Of a stretch of 64,000 nt of DNA, positions 19,676-29,368 are shown one piece after another. The stretch is from Bacteroidota bacterium (GTDB taxonomy: Bacteria; Bacteroidota; Bacteroidia; UBA7662; JAIXUI01). The first letter of the stretch is position 1. Every line of letters begins with the position of its first letter. The stretch spans positions 1 to 64,000 of the forward strand of contig JAIXUI010000009.1 in NCBI GenBank assembly GCA_027484125.1, given 5' to 3'. Made by a program: the position numbers and the translations under genes. The notes beneath the pieces were generated by a model. It was given only the letters and a program-made list of their open reading frames with translations, was not told the origin of the DNA and ran no database searches.

Positions 19676-19677
19676 GC

Positions 19678-20628
19678 TTAAAGAGGTTGAGGAATGGCAT
19701 ATTCAGCACCTTGGAAAATGCCGCGTTCTTTGAAGGCGCGTTCCAAGTGAAGTTGAATATCTCGTTTGCTTTTTTGCCAATGAGGAGCTAAATGATATTC
19801 TCGGTCTGAAATACCAAATAGTCTTTGAATGACTAAGTCAGGACGAAGTTTTGGGATAAACTCGCAGAGAAAATCGGTATAGCCTTCAAGTGTGAAAAGC
19901 GGGATGCTGTCAGGATCTCTTCGATAACGTACCCCCATTACAGAGCCCTTTACGATATATAAATGGTGTAGTTTCGCGAATCGAATGGGCAAACGGTTCA
20001 GTTCATCGGCTACAGCCAACATCATTTCATGCGTTTCACCCGGTAGTCCGAAGATGGTATGTACGCACAGGTCGAACTTTCGATTGTGGCATTTATCCAT
20101 CAAATCCAAAAATTCCTGATGGGTATGCCCTCGATTTAAAGACTGTAAACTGGTGTCGTACATGGATTCCATGCCAATTTCCAGGTCAATGGCCAGTTTA
20201 TCGGCGTATTCATCAAACATGGCTAGTTTTTCATCGTCGAGACAGTCGGCACGAGTACCAACGCTTAATCCTACCGTTTCAGAAGGATTGACAGCCAATG
20301 CTTCATCATAAAGTTTGCGAAGCGTATCAACGTCCGAGTATGTATTGGTATTAGGCTGAAAATAGACGATAAACTTCTCTGCACGATAAACCTTTCGGGC
20401 GCGTTCCATGGATTTTTCCACTTGTTCCCGGATAGTTTCATGTTGACGGGTCAGTGCTGGTGTAAAGGAGTCCACGTTGCAGTAGGTACAACCACCGAAA
20501 CCCTTGCTACCATCGCGGTTAGGGCAAGTAAAGCCGGCGTCAACGGTGACTTTGAAAACCTGTTGTCCGTCAAATTTCTGACGCAGCCAGCCGCCATAAT
20601 TGTTGTAATGTTTGTCTCCGGTTTTCAC
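19678..20628 (-). CDS. Radical SAM protein, YhcC/TIGR01212-like
   Basis: VDAGFTCPNRDGSKGFGGCTYCNVDSF (CxxxxxxxxxCxxC cluster motif). Confidence 0.92.
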   Translation of the reverse strand: MKTGDKHYNNYGGWLRQKFDGQQVFKVTVDAGFTCPNRDGSKGFGGCTYCNVDSFTPALTRQHETIREQVEKSMERARKVYRAEKFIVYFQPNTNTYSDVDTLRKLYDEALAVNPSETVGLSVGTRADCLDDEKLAMFDEYADKLAIDLEIGMESMYDTSLQSLNRGHTHQEFLDLMDKCHNRKFDLCVHTIFGLPGETHEMMLAVADELNRLPIRFAKLHHLYIVKGSVMGVRYRRDPDSIPLFTLEGYTDFLCEFIPKLRPDLVIQRLFGISDREYHLAPHWQKSKRDIQLHLERAFKERGIFQGAEYAIPQPL

Positions 20629-20662
20629 GCGGCAAAGATAGGGTTGAGGGGCGAGGGTGATG

Positions 20663-21031
20663 CTACTGTTCCGACCATTGTTGGAGCAGAGCCTCTCTTT
20701 TCTTTTTAGTCATTCCTGCTACAACTTGCTTCCAGGAATGAATCAGCATGGTTTTTACCAAGCTGTCTGGAACACTACGGTCAAAATAAAGCGTATTCCA
20801 ATGGGTTTTATTCATGTGATAGCCAGGAAAAACGGCATCACTGTAGGTTTCCCGCCATTCAATGGCTTGTTCCGGTTCTGCCTTTAGGTTTACAGATTCC
20901 GGATTATTGAGGTCTATGATTGCGAAGATTTTCCCTGCTGTTTTGAAGCATAATGTGCATTCATCAAAAGGAAGGGTTTCTTCACATTCCGGGAAGGTTA
21001 GGCACCATTCCCGGAATGTTTCGATGTTCAT
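20663..21031 (-). CDS. MmcQ/YjbR family protein
   Basis: MNIETFREWCLTFPECEETLPF; HWNTLYFD. Confidence 0.88.
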   Translation of the reverse strand: MNIETFREWCLTFPECEETLPFDECTLCFKTAGKIFAIIDLNNPESVNLKAEPEQAIEWRETYSDAVFPGYHMNKTHWNTLYFDRSVPDSLVKTMLIHSWKQVVAGMTKKKREALLQQWSEQ

Positions 21032-22509
21032 CGAACGATAAATTTTTGTCGGGTTAAGCTTCCGTTTCTTTCTAACTGAATCAGATAAACGCCGCTTCTG
21101 AATCCTGCTAGTCCCACAGTTTGTGGGCCTTGATTAAGATTACCTGAAGTAACTACTTTTCCATCTGTCGCAAGGATGCGATAAAACACTTGTCCTTCCT
21201 CGCTCAGGTTAACATTCAACAATTCGTTGTTGGAGAGTACAGTTGGATAAACGCTTGCTCCAAAATCTTCGGGAGAAAGGATTGAAGCTCCTAACGGCAT
21301 TCCGGCACGGAAAGTTCGTATAGTATCAGTTCCACTGCATGTGTATCTCCAGTTAATGGGCCTTACTCTCCAGCGATAAGTAACACCTGGAAGCATTCTG
21401 TTAAGGTTGTAGAGGAAGGTGGTGTCTTGCAAAATGGTATCAACGAGAGGTAGGTTGAACATAGGAGAACGACTCACTTCCAGGATATAACGATCTGCTC
21501 CTTGTACGGCATTCCATTGGAAATAGGCAAAATTGGCCGGAATGGTATCTCCTTCAGCGGGAGAAATTTGAGAAACGCGGTTAAAGTTTGAATCAATGGC
21601 GGGGATTGTGGTTCTCCTCAAATAGGAACGACCGCTGTTAAAAGTTGCGCGCATGGCCATCATTTGCTGAGGAGAAAACCTATTGGCACAGACATCATTA
21701 GAATACGACATATACAAAGTAGCGTCGGGTCTGATGGTATCACCGTTTAAGTCAACGGTTACAACTTGAGGAACGTTACAATTCCAGCGGTCATCAATGT
21801 AATCGGAGGGGGTGTCGCAAAACCGGTCGCCTGCAGTTGCACAGTTTCGAGACCTGCGTGGTGCAGGTTCATTTGCGCTTCGTGTTACTAGTTCTGCATT
21901 AGTAGGATGAAGGGGATTGGATGCAGTTCGGTCAAATGGGTGAGGTAGGGAAAGGTAATGACCCATTTCATGAGCAAAAGTGGTATTACTCGGACCTGAA
22001 CATCCTGTTCCCATCATTATACCACCTCTTCTTGCACCAGATCCTGGGCCTGAATTGGGATAGAAGGCATAACCACAAAGGCCAATTGGCGCTAAATCAG
22101 AGAAATATACATTGACTACACTATCCAAATTGTATTGCGACATAACTCTACTTCCATCGGAATATCCTCCTAAAGGATTGTTTCCAGTTTGGAAAGGGAT
22201 ATAGTTGATTTCGGGTATCAGGTAGAAGAAGATTCCGGAGGGTTCATATTTTCTGTTCAGCTCACAAACTGCTGTCATTAAATAACTGAATGGCATGCAG
22301 TAATTGCTACTGTTCAAAAGAAAATGGGCCTTCATCGGTACCCGAATGACGGTGTCGTTTTCGGGATTAAAAGCAAGGTTGTTTAGGCCAAGCGATTCTA
22401 AAAAGGCGAAGTGTGCACTATCTGGGGCTGCGGTTCCACAACCACCTTGATTTTGGGCAAAAGTAGAGAGACTGGTAATTAAACCGAGTAAAGTCAGAAA
22501 CCTACGCAT
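21028..22509 (-). CDS. Secreted M43-like zinc metalloprotease with fibronectin-like region and T9SS type A sorting tail
   Basis: HEMGHYLSLPH zinc motif, TLYMSYSNDVC Met-turn-like segment, C-terminal GVYLIQLERNGSLTRQKFIVR. Confidence 0.85.
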   Translation of the reverse strand: MRRFLTLLGLITSLSTFAQNQGGCGTAAPDSAHFAFLESLGLNNLAFNPENDTVIRVPMKAHFLLNSSNYCMPFSYLMTAVCELNRKYEPSGIFFYLIPEINYIPFQTGNNPLGGYSDGSRVMSQYNLDSVVNVYFSDLAPIGLCGYAFYPNSGPGSGARRGGIMMGTGCSGPSNTTFAHEMGHYLSLPHPFDRTASNPLHPTNAELVTRSANEPAPRRSRNCATAGDRFCDTPSDYIDDRWNCNVPQVVTVDLNGDTIRPDATLYMSYSNDVCANRFSPQQMMAMRATFNSGRSYLRRTTIPAIDSNFNRVSQISPAEGDTIPANFAYFQWNAVQGADRYILEVSRSPMFNLPLVDTILQDTTFLYNLNRMLPGVTYRWRVRPINWRYTCSGTDTIRTFRAGMPLGASILSPEDFGASVYPTVLSNNELLNVNLSEEGQVFYRILATDGKVVTSGNLNQGPQTVGLAGFRSGVYLIQLERNGSLTRQKFIVR

Positions 22510-22510
22510 A

Positions 22511-24022
22511 CTAGCGAACAATGATTTTCTTATTCATGCTTCTGCCTTCTCTTGTAATTTGAACCAAGTACATGCCGCTGTTCATGCCATCTAAACTCAC
22601 GGTTCCTTCTTGGTCTGCAGGGTTAGAACTGAAAGATTTTACCAGTTTTCCGTGTAAATCGAGGATCGATAATTGAAATGACTGTGCGGATGGTTCTGTA
22701 AACCGAACTCTAATTGGAGCTCCTGCCTCAACAACTGAAGGGAAGAGTTCCACTTCATCAGCAGAAAGCTGAGAAGCTTGAACACCAAATGGAGCGCCCG
22801 AGCGGAAGGTCCAAGAGGCAGAAATTGGGGCGCAGGTATATTGCCAGTTAAACGCTTTTACTCTCCAACGATAGGTAGCATTAGGCACCATGCGGTTGGC
22901 AGTGTAAAGGAATTGGGTATCGGTGACAAAGGTGTCCACAATAGCATCAGAAAAATTGGCACTGCGGGCAATTTGAATGCAATAGTGCGTAGCACCAGGA
23001 ACAGATTGCCATTTAAAAAATGCGAAGTTGCTCACCACGTTAGTGTCATTTTGGACAGGCTGAATCATAGCGGGGGCAACTTTAACAGAATCAAGCGTTG
23101 GCATGGTGGGTTGCAATAAATAACCGCGAAGTCCAGGAATAGTAGCTCGCATTGCTGTTATCTGAGAGGGTGAGAATCGATTTTGGCAAAAGTCCAAGGA
23201 GTAGGACATATAAAGTGTTGGATCAGGCTGAAATTGATCTCCGTTGATGTCAAGTTGGGTAGGAACCGGACCCGCGCAATTCCATCTGGTCCCTATAAAA
23301 TCTGCGGGAGTGTCGCAAAAACGGTCTCCAGCTGTAGCACAATTTGCTCTTAATCGAGGAAGAACTTCATTGTTATTTCTGGTAACTCGTTCAGCAGTGG
23401 CTGCGTTGTCCGGGTCATTTTCTGTTTCATCGAAGGGATGTGGTAGGGATAAATAGTGTCCCATTTCATGGGCGAAGGTCGTATTTCCCGGACTGGAGCA
23501 ATTTCCGTTGGTCCCCATAACCATTCCTCCCTGCCGCATGGTACTTCCTGGGCCGCTTCCCGGGTAGGTGGCATAACCGCAAAGCCCCATCTGTCCTAAA
23601 TTGGTGAAATGGACATTTACCGCACGGTTGATGTTATTGTCTAACATCAATTGATTACCAGCTGCAAAGTTGGCCAAGGGATTATAAACCGGCATCCTAA
23701 TGATATTGATATTAGGTCGTAGGTAAAAGTATATGTTAGCTGGTTTATACTTGGCATTTAACTCGCATACCACATCAAGCAAATCCTTGTGAGAGAATGT
23801 TCTACCATTGATGTCGGTTACAAAGTGCGCCTTTATCGGCACTCTTATCAAGGTATCATTGGTTTCTATTCCCCAAACGTTTTGCTGAGCCATTAAATTT
23901 TCAATCCATTGAAGGTTCTGAGGGGGCGCAGGAGGAGTTCCACATCCTCCATCAAGTGCTTGTCCTTGCACACCTAATGTCATGCTCATCATGACCAGTA
24001 AAGAGCGTATAGTTTTTGTCAT
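22511..24022 (-). CDS. Secreted M43-like zinc metalloprotease, paralogue of the adjacent gene, with T9SS type A sorting tail
   Basis: HEMGHYLSLPH, TLYMSYSLDFC, C-terminal GMYLVQITREGRSMNKKIIVR; ORF may start at 24037. Confidence 0.85.
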   Translation of the reverse strand: MTKTIRSLLVMMSMTLGVQGQALDGGCGTPPAPPQNLQWIENLMAQQNVWGIETNDTLIRVPIKAHFVTDINGRTFSHKDLLDVVCELNAKYKPANIYFYLRPNINIIRMPVYNPLANFAAGNQLMLDNNINRAVNVHFTNLGQMGLCGYATYPGSGPGSTMRQGGMVMGTNGNCSSPGNTTFAHEMGHYLSLPHPFDETENDPDNAATAERVTRNNNEVLPRLRANCATAGDRFCDTPADFIGTRWNCAGPVPTQLDINGDQFQPDPTLYMSYSLDFCQNRFSPSQITAMRATIPGLRGYLLQPTMPTLDSVKVAPAMIQPVQNDTNVVSNFAFFKWQSVPGATHYCIQIARSANFSDAIVDTFVTDTQFLYTANRMVPNATYRWRVKAFNWQYTCAPISASWTFRSGAPFGVQASQLSADEVELFPSVVEAGAPIRVRFTEPSAQSFQLSILDLHGKLVKSFSSNPADQEGTVSLDGMNSGMYLVQITREGRSMNKKIIVR

Positions 24023-24126
24023 TGTTGTTCGATTCACCTGTTTAACAAACCTAGGGCTAAGAGGTTGAAAATAAAGCAGTTTTTAACTTAAAAGCAAGAA
24101 ATTTTGATTGTTATGAGCACGTCTGA

Positions 24127-24588
24127 CTATTGTCTGACAATTATCATGGGGGTTTCTAAGGTGTTGCTTTTGTTTCCGGCTCTATCTTTTATTTGTACAG
24201 TATATTTCAATGTATCAGTTGCAAGTCCAGGTCGGCAAAATGTATTGGGAATGTCTATTTCCACCTCACCTGATATGGATTTGTTGTTGCCTTCTGGTGT
24301 TACGTAAGGCATTCGGTAATCATATTGCAAGGGAGGGAAGGATGGTAAACCTTTGCGTACATCTAAAATTAAAACATCTTTACTGGTGTCTTGTTGGGTT
24401 AAGCCGATATCACCATCGCCATCTGTGAAGGTGAAAATGATTTTTATGGGCGTTACACCCTGCTTAACTTCATTGACGCTCAACGATTTAAATGTAATAA
24501 CAGGTGTAGGTGGGAAGGTCTTAAGCTTGATGCAACCAGTGGCAAAAATGAGTAAAGCGATTAATCCGAGTCCGAGGCGCATATTCAA
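24127..24588 (-). CDS. Hypothetical lipoprotein
   Basis: Lipobox-like FATGC after a hydrophobic N-terminus. Confidence 0.6.
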   Translation of the reverse strand: MNMRLGLGLIALLIFATGCIKLKTFPPTPVITFKSLSVNEVKQGVTPIKIIFTFTDGDGDIGLTQQDTSKDVLILDVRKGLPSFPPLQYDYRMPYVTPEGNNKSISGEVEIDIPNTFCRPGLATDTLKYTVQIKDRAGNKSNTLETPMIIVRQ

Positions 24589-24651
24589 AAGTACTTACTT
24601 TGCATCAATAACGGATTTTTGAGTCACAACGTTTGTTCGGCTTCTTTTTAC

Positions 24652-25572
24652 ATGTCAGATTGGTACACGCTTTATCAGCAACAAGCCACAGAGCTAGTGG
24701 TTTTCAGGGAATATCATCGTTTGTTAAAGCGCGACCCTGCCAAGGCAGAGCGTCCGGAGGATTGCTTATTTCTTCCGATACAGTTTTTTAAAACAGAACG
24801 CCTCTTATTGCCTGGATTAAAGGAGGAGAAAGTGTTTCTTAGTTCCGGAACCGGCTTTTCGGGAAGGTCTCAACATTATGTGGCATCGTTAGCTCATTAT
24901 CAACATGCCTTCGTCAGTTGTTTCAATGAGGCTTATGGAGATTATCGAAATTTTCGCTGGATTGCACTCTTGCCGTCTTATTTGGAAAATGGTGATTCTT
25001 CCTTAATCTATATGGTGGACCATTTTATTCGTGATGGTTTACCTGGAAGCGGTTATTGGTTGAAGGAAGATCATATTGCCTTAGCTCAATTGCTTAATGA
25101 GCAAGTTCCTACCATTTTGATAGGCGTCACTTTTGCACTTATCAGTACTCAATTAAGTCAAAGAAACCGCTCACATTTGATTGTGATGGAAACGGGTGGA
25201 ATGAAAGGACGCGGTGAAGAATTAACTCGTTCACAAGTTCATTCAATTATTCGCAGAAATTTTGGCTGTTCAGAAGTGCATTCTGAATACGGAATGACCG
25301 AGTTAATGTCTCAGGCCTATTCCAAGAAAGAAGGATTTTTTTATCCACCGGAATCATTGAAAGTGTTTATTCGCGATCCTCGTGATCCATTTACACTGTT
25401 ATCACAGGGGAAATTGGGCGCTATAAACCTGATTGATTTAAACAATCAACACTCTTGTGCCTTTATAGAAACTTCCGATTTAGGAAGAAAGCATCACGAT
25501 GGAAGCTTCGAAGTATTAGGCAGAATGGACCATGCCGAACTTCGAGGATGCAATTTACTTATCAATGGATGA
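24652..25572 (+). CDS. LuxE/acyl-protein synthetase-like protein
   Basis: FLSSGTGFSGRSQHYV, EYGMTELMSQAYS adenylation-type motifs; ATG at 24652. Confidence 0.8.
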   Translation: MSDWYTLYQQQATELVVFREYHRLLKRDPAKAERPEDCLFLPIQFFKTERLLLPGLKEEKVFLSSGTGFSGRSQHYVASLAHYQHAFVSCFNEAYGDYRNFRWIALLPSYLENGDSSLIYMVDHFIRDGLPGSGYWLKEDHIALAQLLNEQVPTILIGVTFALISTQLSQRNRSHLIVMETGGMKGRGEELTRSQVHSIIRRNFGCSEVHSEYGMTELMSQAYSKKEGFFYPPESLKVFIRDPRDPFTLLSQGKLGAINLIDLNNQHSCAFIETSDLGRKHHDGSFEVLGRMDHAELRGCNLLING

Positions 25573-25586
25573 GGTAGATTGAAAAT

Positions 25587-25616
25587 AAAAAAGGCCACCA
25601 ATTGGTGGCCTTTTTT
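25587..25616. terminator. Bidirectional terminator between convergent genes
   Basis: AAAAAAGGCCACCAATTGGTGGCCTTTTTT perfect palindrome. Confidence 0.95.
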
Positions 25617-25631
25617 GTAAGGATGGAAGAA

Positions 25632-27506
25632 TTACTCTTCGTCTTTCTTAGTTTTTTCGTCAAGCTTCTTCATCGCTTCTTTTTGAGCTTTTTGCTCAGA
25701 AGCTAGAATTTGCTCTTTCAAGTCAGCGAGTACATCTAGTTCACCTAAAGTGGACTTCTCTGCACTTTCCTTCTTAGACTTGGTAGAAAGTTTTTTGAGG
25801 GTTTCTTCTGTGTTTTTAGACTCAGCTACCTTTTCAGCATCTTTCTTGTCTTTCCAAGTACGAGTATGGCTAACTACGATACGGCGGTTTTCTTTGCTGA
25901 ATTCGATGACCATGAAATCAACAATGTCTTCTGCTTTGAGGTTCTTGTTGTCTTCCATTTGGCTCTGCTTCTTCGGACAGAAAGCTTCAACACCATAAGG
26001 AAGTTGAATGATGCAACCTTTATCTTCTACCGCGGTAACAGTTCCTTGGTGCAAGGAGTTCTCCATGAAGATGGTTTCGAAAGTATCCCATGGGTTTTCT
26101 TCGAGTTGTTTATGGCCGAGGCTTAAGCGACGGTTTTCAGTATCGATCTCGAGAACAACCACTTCAATTTTCTCATCCTTCTTAATGAATTCAGATGGGT
26201 GATTGATTTTCTTAGTCCAGCTTAAGTCGGACACGTGCGCAAGACCATCAACTCCTTCGCCAAGTTCTACGAAAAGACCATAGTTGGTAAGGTTACGAAC
26301 GGTTCCGGTGTGACGTGAGCCCACTGGGAATCGCTCGATGATGTTGATCCATGGATCTGGAGTAAGTTGCTTGGTTCCGAGAGACATCTTGCGCTCTTCA
26401 CGATCGATGCCAAGGATAACCGCTTCAACTTCGTCACCAGGTTTGTGGAAATCGCTTGGGTTGCGTAAATGCTGGCTCCAAGACATTTCAGAAACGTGGA
26501 TCAAGCCTTCAACACCTGGAGCGATTTCGAGGAATGCACCGTAATCTGCAACTGTTACGATTTTTCCTTTTACTTTATCACCTACATTCAGACCTGAAGT
26601 CATAGAATCCCATGGATGAGCTTGAAGTTGCTTCATGCCGAGAGAGATACGGCTCTTCTTGTCGTCGAAATCAAGAACCACCACTTGAACTTTGTCGTCC
26701 AGTTTAAGAACGTCACTTGGGTGGCTGATACGACCCCAAGAAATATCAGTGATGTGGAGTAATCCATCAACACCGCCAAGGTCAATAAACACACCGAAGT
26801 CAGTCATGTTTTTGATGGTACCTTCTAGTACCTGACCACGCTCAAGTTTGGAGATAATATCCAGTTTTTGAGCTTCGAGATCGCTTTCAATAAGGATTTT
26901 GTGTGAAACAACCGCATTGCGAAGTGCATGGTTGATTTTCACAACTTTAAACTCCATCATGCGGCCTACATATTGGTCGTAGTCACGCACCTGCTTAACG
27001 TCGATTTGTGAACCAGGAAGGAAGGTTTCGATTCCTTCATAATCCACTACTAATCCACCTTTAGTACGAGATTTAACCCGACCTTGAATGATAAGGTCGT
27101 CGTTGTGTGCCTGAATGATTTTTTCCCAGGCTCCCAATAACTTGGCACTCTTACGAGAAAGTACTAACTGCCCGTTTTTATCTTCACGGCTAATAATTAA
27201 TACTTCTACTTCGTCTCCTAATTTCAAATCCGGAGTGTCACGGAATTCGCTAAGAGGTACCATTCCATCAGATTTGAATCCGATGTTCAACACTACATCA
27301 CGGTCAGTGATCCCTACTACAGTTCCAGAGATGATCTCGTTGGAAGTTGGTGAGGTCATGGTAGTGTCATACATAGCAGCCATCTGCTCGCGCTCTGCAG
27401 CACTGTAGATGTTGCCACGGCCAGTGTCATCCCAGTTAAAAGCACTGGGGTCGGGAGTTGCGAACTGAATCGCCTTACCTGAGTTTTTTTCGTTTTTTTC
27501 AGACAT
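25632..27506 (-). CDS. rpsA: 30S ribosomal protein S1
   Basis: Repeated S1 domains (GVFIDLGGVDGLLHITDISWGRISHPSD etc.), 624 aa. Confidence 0.96.
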   Translation of the reverse strand: MSEKNEKNSGKAIQFATPDPSAFNWDDTGRGNIYSAAEREQMAAMYDTTMTSPTSNEIISGTVVGITDRDVVLNIGFKSDGMVPLSEFRDTPDLKLGDEVEVLIISREDKNGQLVLSRKSAKLLGAWEKIIQAHNDDLIIQGRVKSRTKGGLVVDYEGIETFLPGSQIDVKQVRDYDQYVGRMMEFKVVKINHALRNAVVSHKILIESDLEAQKLDIISKLERGQVLEGTIKNMTDFGVFIDLGGVDGLLHITDISWGRISHPSDVLKLDDKVQVVVLDFDDKKSRISLGMKQLQAHPWDSMTSGLNVGDKVKGKIVTVADYGAFLEIAPGVEGLIHVSEMSWSQHLRNPSDFHKPGDEVEAVILGIDREERKMSLGTKQLTPDPWINIIERFPVGSRHTGTVRNLTNYGLFVELGEGVDGLAHVSDLSWTKKINHPSEFIKKDEKIEVVVLEIDTENRRLSLGHKQLEENPWDTFETIFMENSLHQGTVTAVEDKGCIIQLPYGVEAFCPKKQSQMEDNKNLKAEDIVDFMVIEFSKENRRIVVSHTRTWKDKKDAEKVAESKNTEETLKKLSTKSKKESAEKSTLGELDVLADLKEQILASEQKAQKEAMKKLDEKTKKDEE

Positions 27507-27543
27507 TCATAAATTTCCTTTCTTACCCTTGTTCGGGCGGCTG

Positions 27544-27573
27544 CAAAGGTAAAGGAATTATTTTCAAATCCAA
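27544..27573 (-). promoter_or_regulatory. Putative primary-sigma promoter for rpsA (TTG-N19-TACCTTTG)
   Basis: Minus strand TTG (27573-27571) and TACCTTTG (27551-27544) separated by 19 nt. Confidence 0.7.
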
Positions 27574-27659
27574 CCTATTTGAAAATCATGGTTTTATAAG
27601 CTTTCTGAAGGAAGGATTAGCTGAAGCCTGCTATAAGTTTTAACCACGCTACAAATAAA

Positions 27660-27687
27660 AAAAGCCCACTCTGAGGAGTAGGCTTTT
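27660..27687 (-). terminator. Terminator downstream of secG
   Basis: AAAAGCCcACTC / GAGTaGGCTTTT. Confidence 0.7.
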
Positions 27688-27703
27688 ATGGTTGTTTTGG
27701 TGA

Positions 27704-28072
27704 TTATTTGGATGAATCGGCAGGTGCAGGCGTTGAGGATGCCGGCTGCTGAGCTGCCGGCTGTTGAGCTGCCGGTGCTGGAACCGCAGGTAGATCTTGG
27801 ATCTTCTCTTGTAGTTTGGAGCGAGTAGTACCTGCTTCTGTGGCTTCATCTCTTGGAATCCAGATGTTGATGGCCATTGACAACACAAATAATACAATAG
27901 CGAGTGTCCATGTCATGCGTTCAACCAAGTCGTTGGTTTTTTTGACACCCATGATTTGACTTCCACCGCTAAAGTTCGAGGCTAATCCGCCTCCTTTAGG
28001 TTTCTGTATCAAAACAACTAGGATCAGGAGAACACAAACGATGGCGATGAGTATGGTAATGAAGGTTAGCAT
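27704..28072 (-). CDS. secG: Preprotein translocase subunit SecG
   Basis: Two TM segments, VLIQKPKGGGLASNFSG motif, Pro/Ala/Gln-rich tail. Confidence 0.93.
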   Translation of the reverse strand: MLTFITILIAIVCVLLILVVLIQKPKGGGLASNFSGGSQIMGVKKTNDLVERMTWTLAIVLFVLSMAINIWIPRDEATEAGTTRSKLQEKIQDLPAVPAPAAQQPAAQQPASSTPAPADSSK

Positions 28073-29367
28073 CAGATTTTGGTTTTCAGTTCTTGGATTT
28101 TGGCGGCAAATAAAAGCGTTTTGTCAGGAAACTGCAAAAGCAACTTTTCATAAACTGCTAATGCTCGCTTCCATTCTTCCTGACTTTCGTAAATTTTAGC
28201 GAGTGTTTCAGAGACTGGTATGAGGTTTTCGTCTAAGCTATCTTTCGCGATTTGCTGCAGATTAAAGCTGTTTTTCTCTCCACTTTCGGCTTTTTTAACC
28301 CTGTCAAGTGCCTCTTTTTGCAGACTAGGGCCGGCCGTTTCATCCAGCTTTAAATATTCTGCATTCATGTGCTCCTGATACAACTTTTCCAATGGGTCAT
28401 TGGCGTTAATGGCCTGTTCCGGAGCTGTTACGGCTTCTTGAATATTAGCATCCGCTTCCGAAGATTGGTCAATTACTTGTGTTCTTCTCTCCTGAATCCA
28501 ACTCAACCATTGGGCGAAAGTCATTTCAGGATTGCTCCCTATTGGTTCTTCCAGGAGGGTTATTTGGTCTTTTTCGGTAATTGGTGCTTCTTCTGAAGTT
28601 ACATCGTGCTCAACTGATGCGATGTCATTATCTGGATGATGAGTCTGAAATTCTTCTAATTTAACCTCAACTCCAGATTCAATCTGCTCCTCTGCTTCTA
28701 GGCTTCTAAAGTTTGTGTTTTCTTGATTTTCTGCCTGATTAGTTCCAACTTGATCGGGTTCTTCTTCTTCACCAATTTGCTCGATAGCAACTTCGTGGAC
28801 AATGGTTAATCCAGGTTCAAGTTGAATCTCCGCTTCAATTGTATTAGATGCGGACTTAGTAATTTCTTCGAAAATCTCCAGTTCAGGTTCAGCCTCAATA
28901 ACGTTCTCTACTTCACTCGAAGCTGATTCTGCAATTGGATGATCAATCGTTAGTTCAGGTTCAGGCTCAATAACGTTCTCTACTTCACTCGAAGCATACT
29001 CTTCAACTGATTGATTAATAGCCAGTTCTTGTTCAGATTGAATGATTTTTTCCACCTCGCTATCTTGGTTAATAGCGATTTCATGGACAACATTGGAAAT
29101 ACTAGCATGCTCATTTTCCATGGGTAACGGATCAGAAATTGCAGCAAGATCATCCCATAAAAACAATTCTTCAGGTGCTAAAGCCACCACTTTTCGTTGC
29201 TGTGCGTCTAAAAGAAGGTGTTTGTTATGTTTGTAAATCCTCCATAAACAAACCTGCAAAGCAGTAAATGCGGGGTAAGTTGCTGCCAATTGTTGTAGCA
29301 ATATCACCTGTTCCGGATTTACCTCCTTTGGATGACTCAACCAGTATTTCAATTCTTGCTGTTGCAT
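28072..29367 (-). CDS. Hypothetical protein with acidic 24-aa repeats and C-terminal TPR-like region
   Basis: Repeated SSEVENVIEPEPELTI... ; C-term DENLIPVSETLAKIYESQEEWKRALAVYEKLL; ATG at 29367 follows the lptE stop. Confidence 0.75.
   Translation of the reverse strand: MQQQELKYWLSHPKEVNPEQVILLQQLAATYPAFTALQVCLWRIYKHNKHLLLDAQQRKVVALAPEELFLWDDLAAISDPLPMENEHASISNVVHEIAINQDSEVEKIIQSEQELAINQSVEEYASSEVENVIEPEPELTIDHPIAESASSEVENVIEAEPELEIFEEITKSASNTIEAEIQLEPGLTIVHEVAIEQIGEEEEPDQVGTNQAENQENTNFRSLEAEEQIESGVEVKLEEFQTHHPDNDIASVEHDVTSEEAPITEKDQITLLEEPIGSNPEMTFAQWLSWIQERRTQVIDQSSEADANIQEAVTAPEQAINANDPLEKLYQEHMNAEYLKLDETAGPSLQKEALDRVKKAESGEKNSFNLQQIAKDSLDENLIPVSETLAKIYESQEEWKRALAVYEKLLLQFPDKTLLFAAKIQELKTKI
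28880..29067 (-). repeat. 72-bp in-frame tandem repeat (24-aa unit, about 3 copies)
   Basis: AGTTCAGGTTCAG[C/G]CTCAATAACGTTCTCTACTTCACTCGAAGC at 28880 and 28952; diverged copy near 29024. Confidence 0.85.
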
Positions 29368-29368
29368 C

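Noticed and set aside
27649-27897. 82-aa minus-strand ORF overlapping secG
   Set aside because: Alternative frame of the repetitive Ala/Pro/Gln tail of SecG
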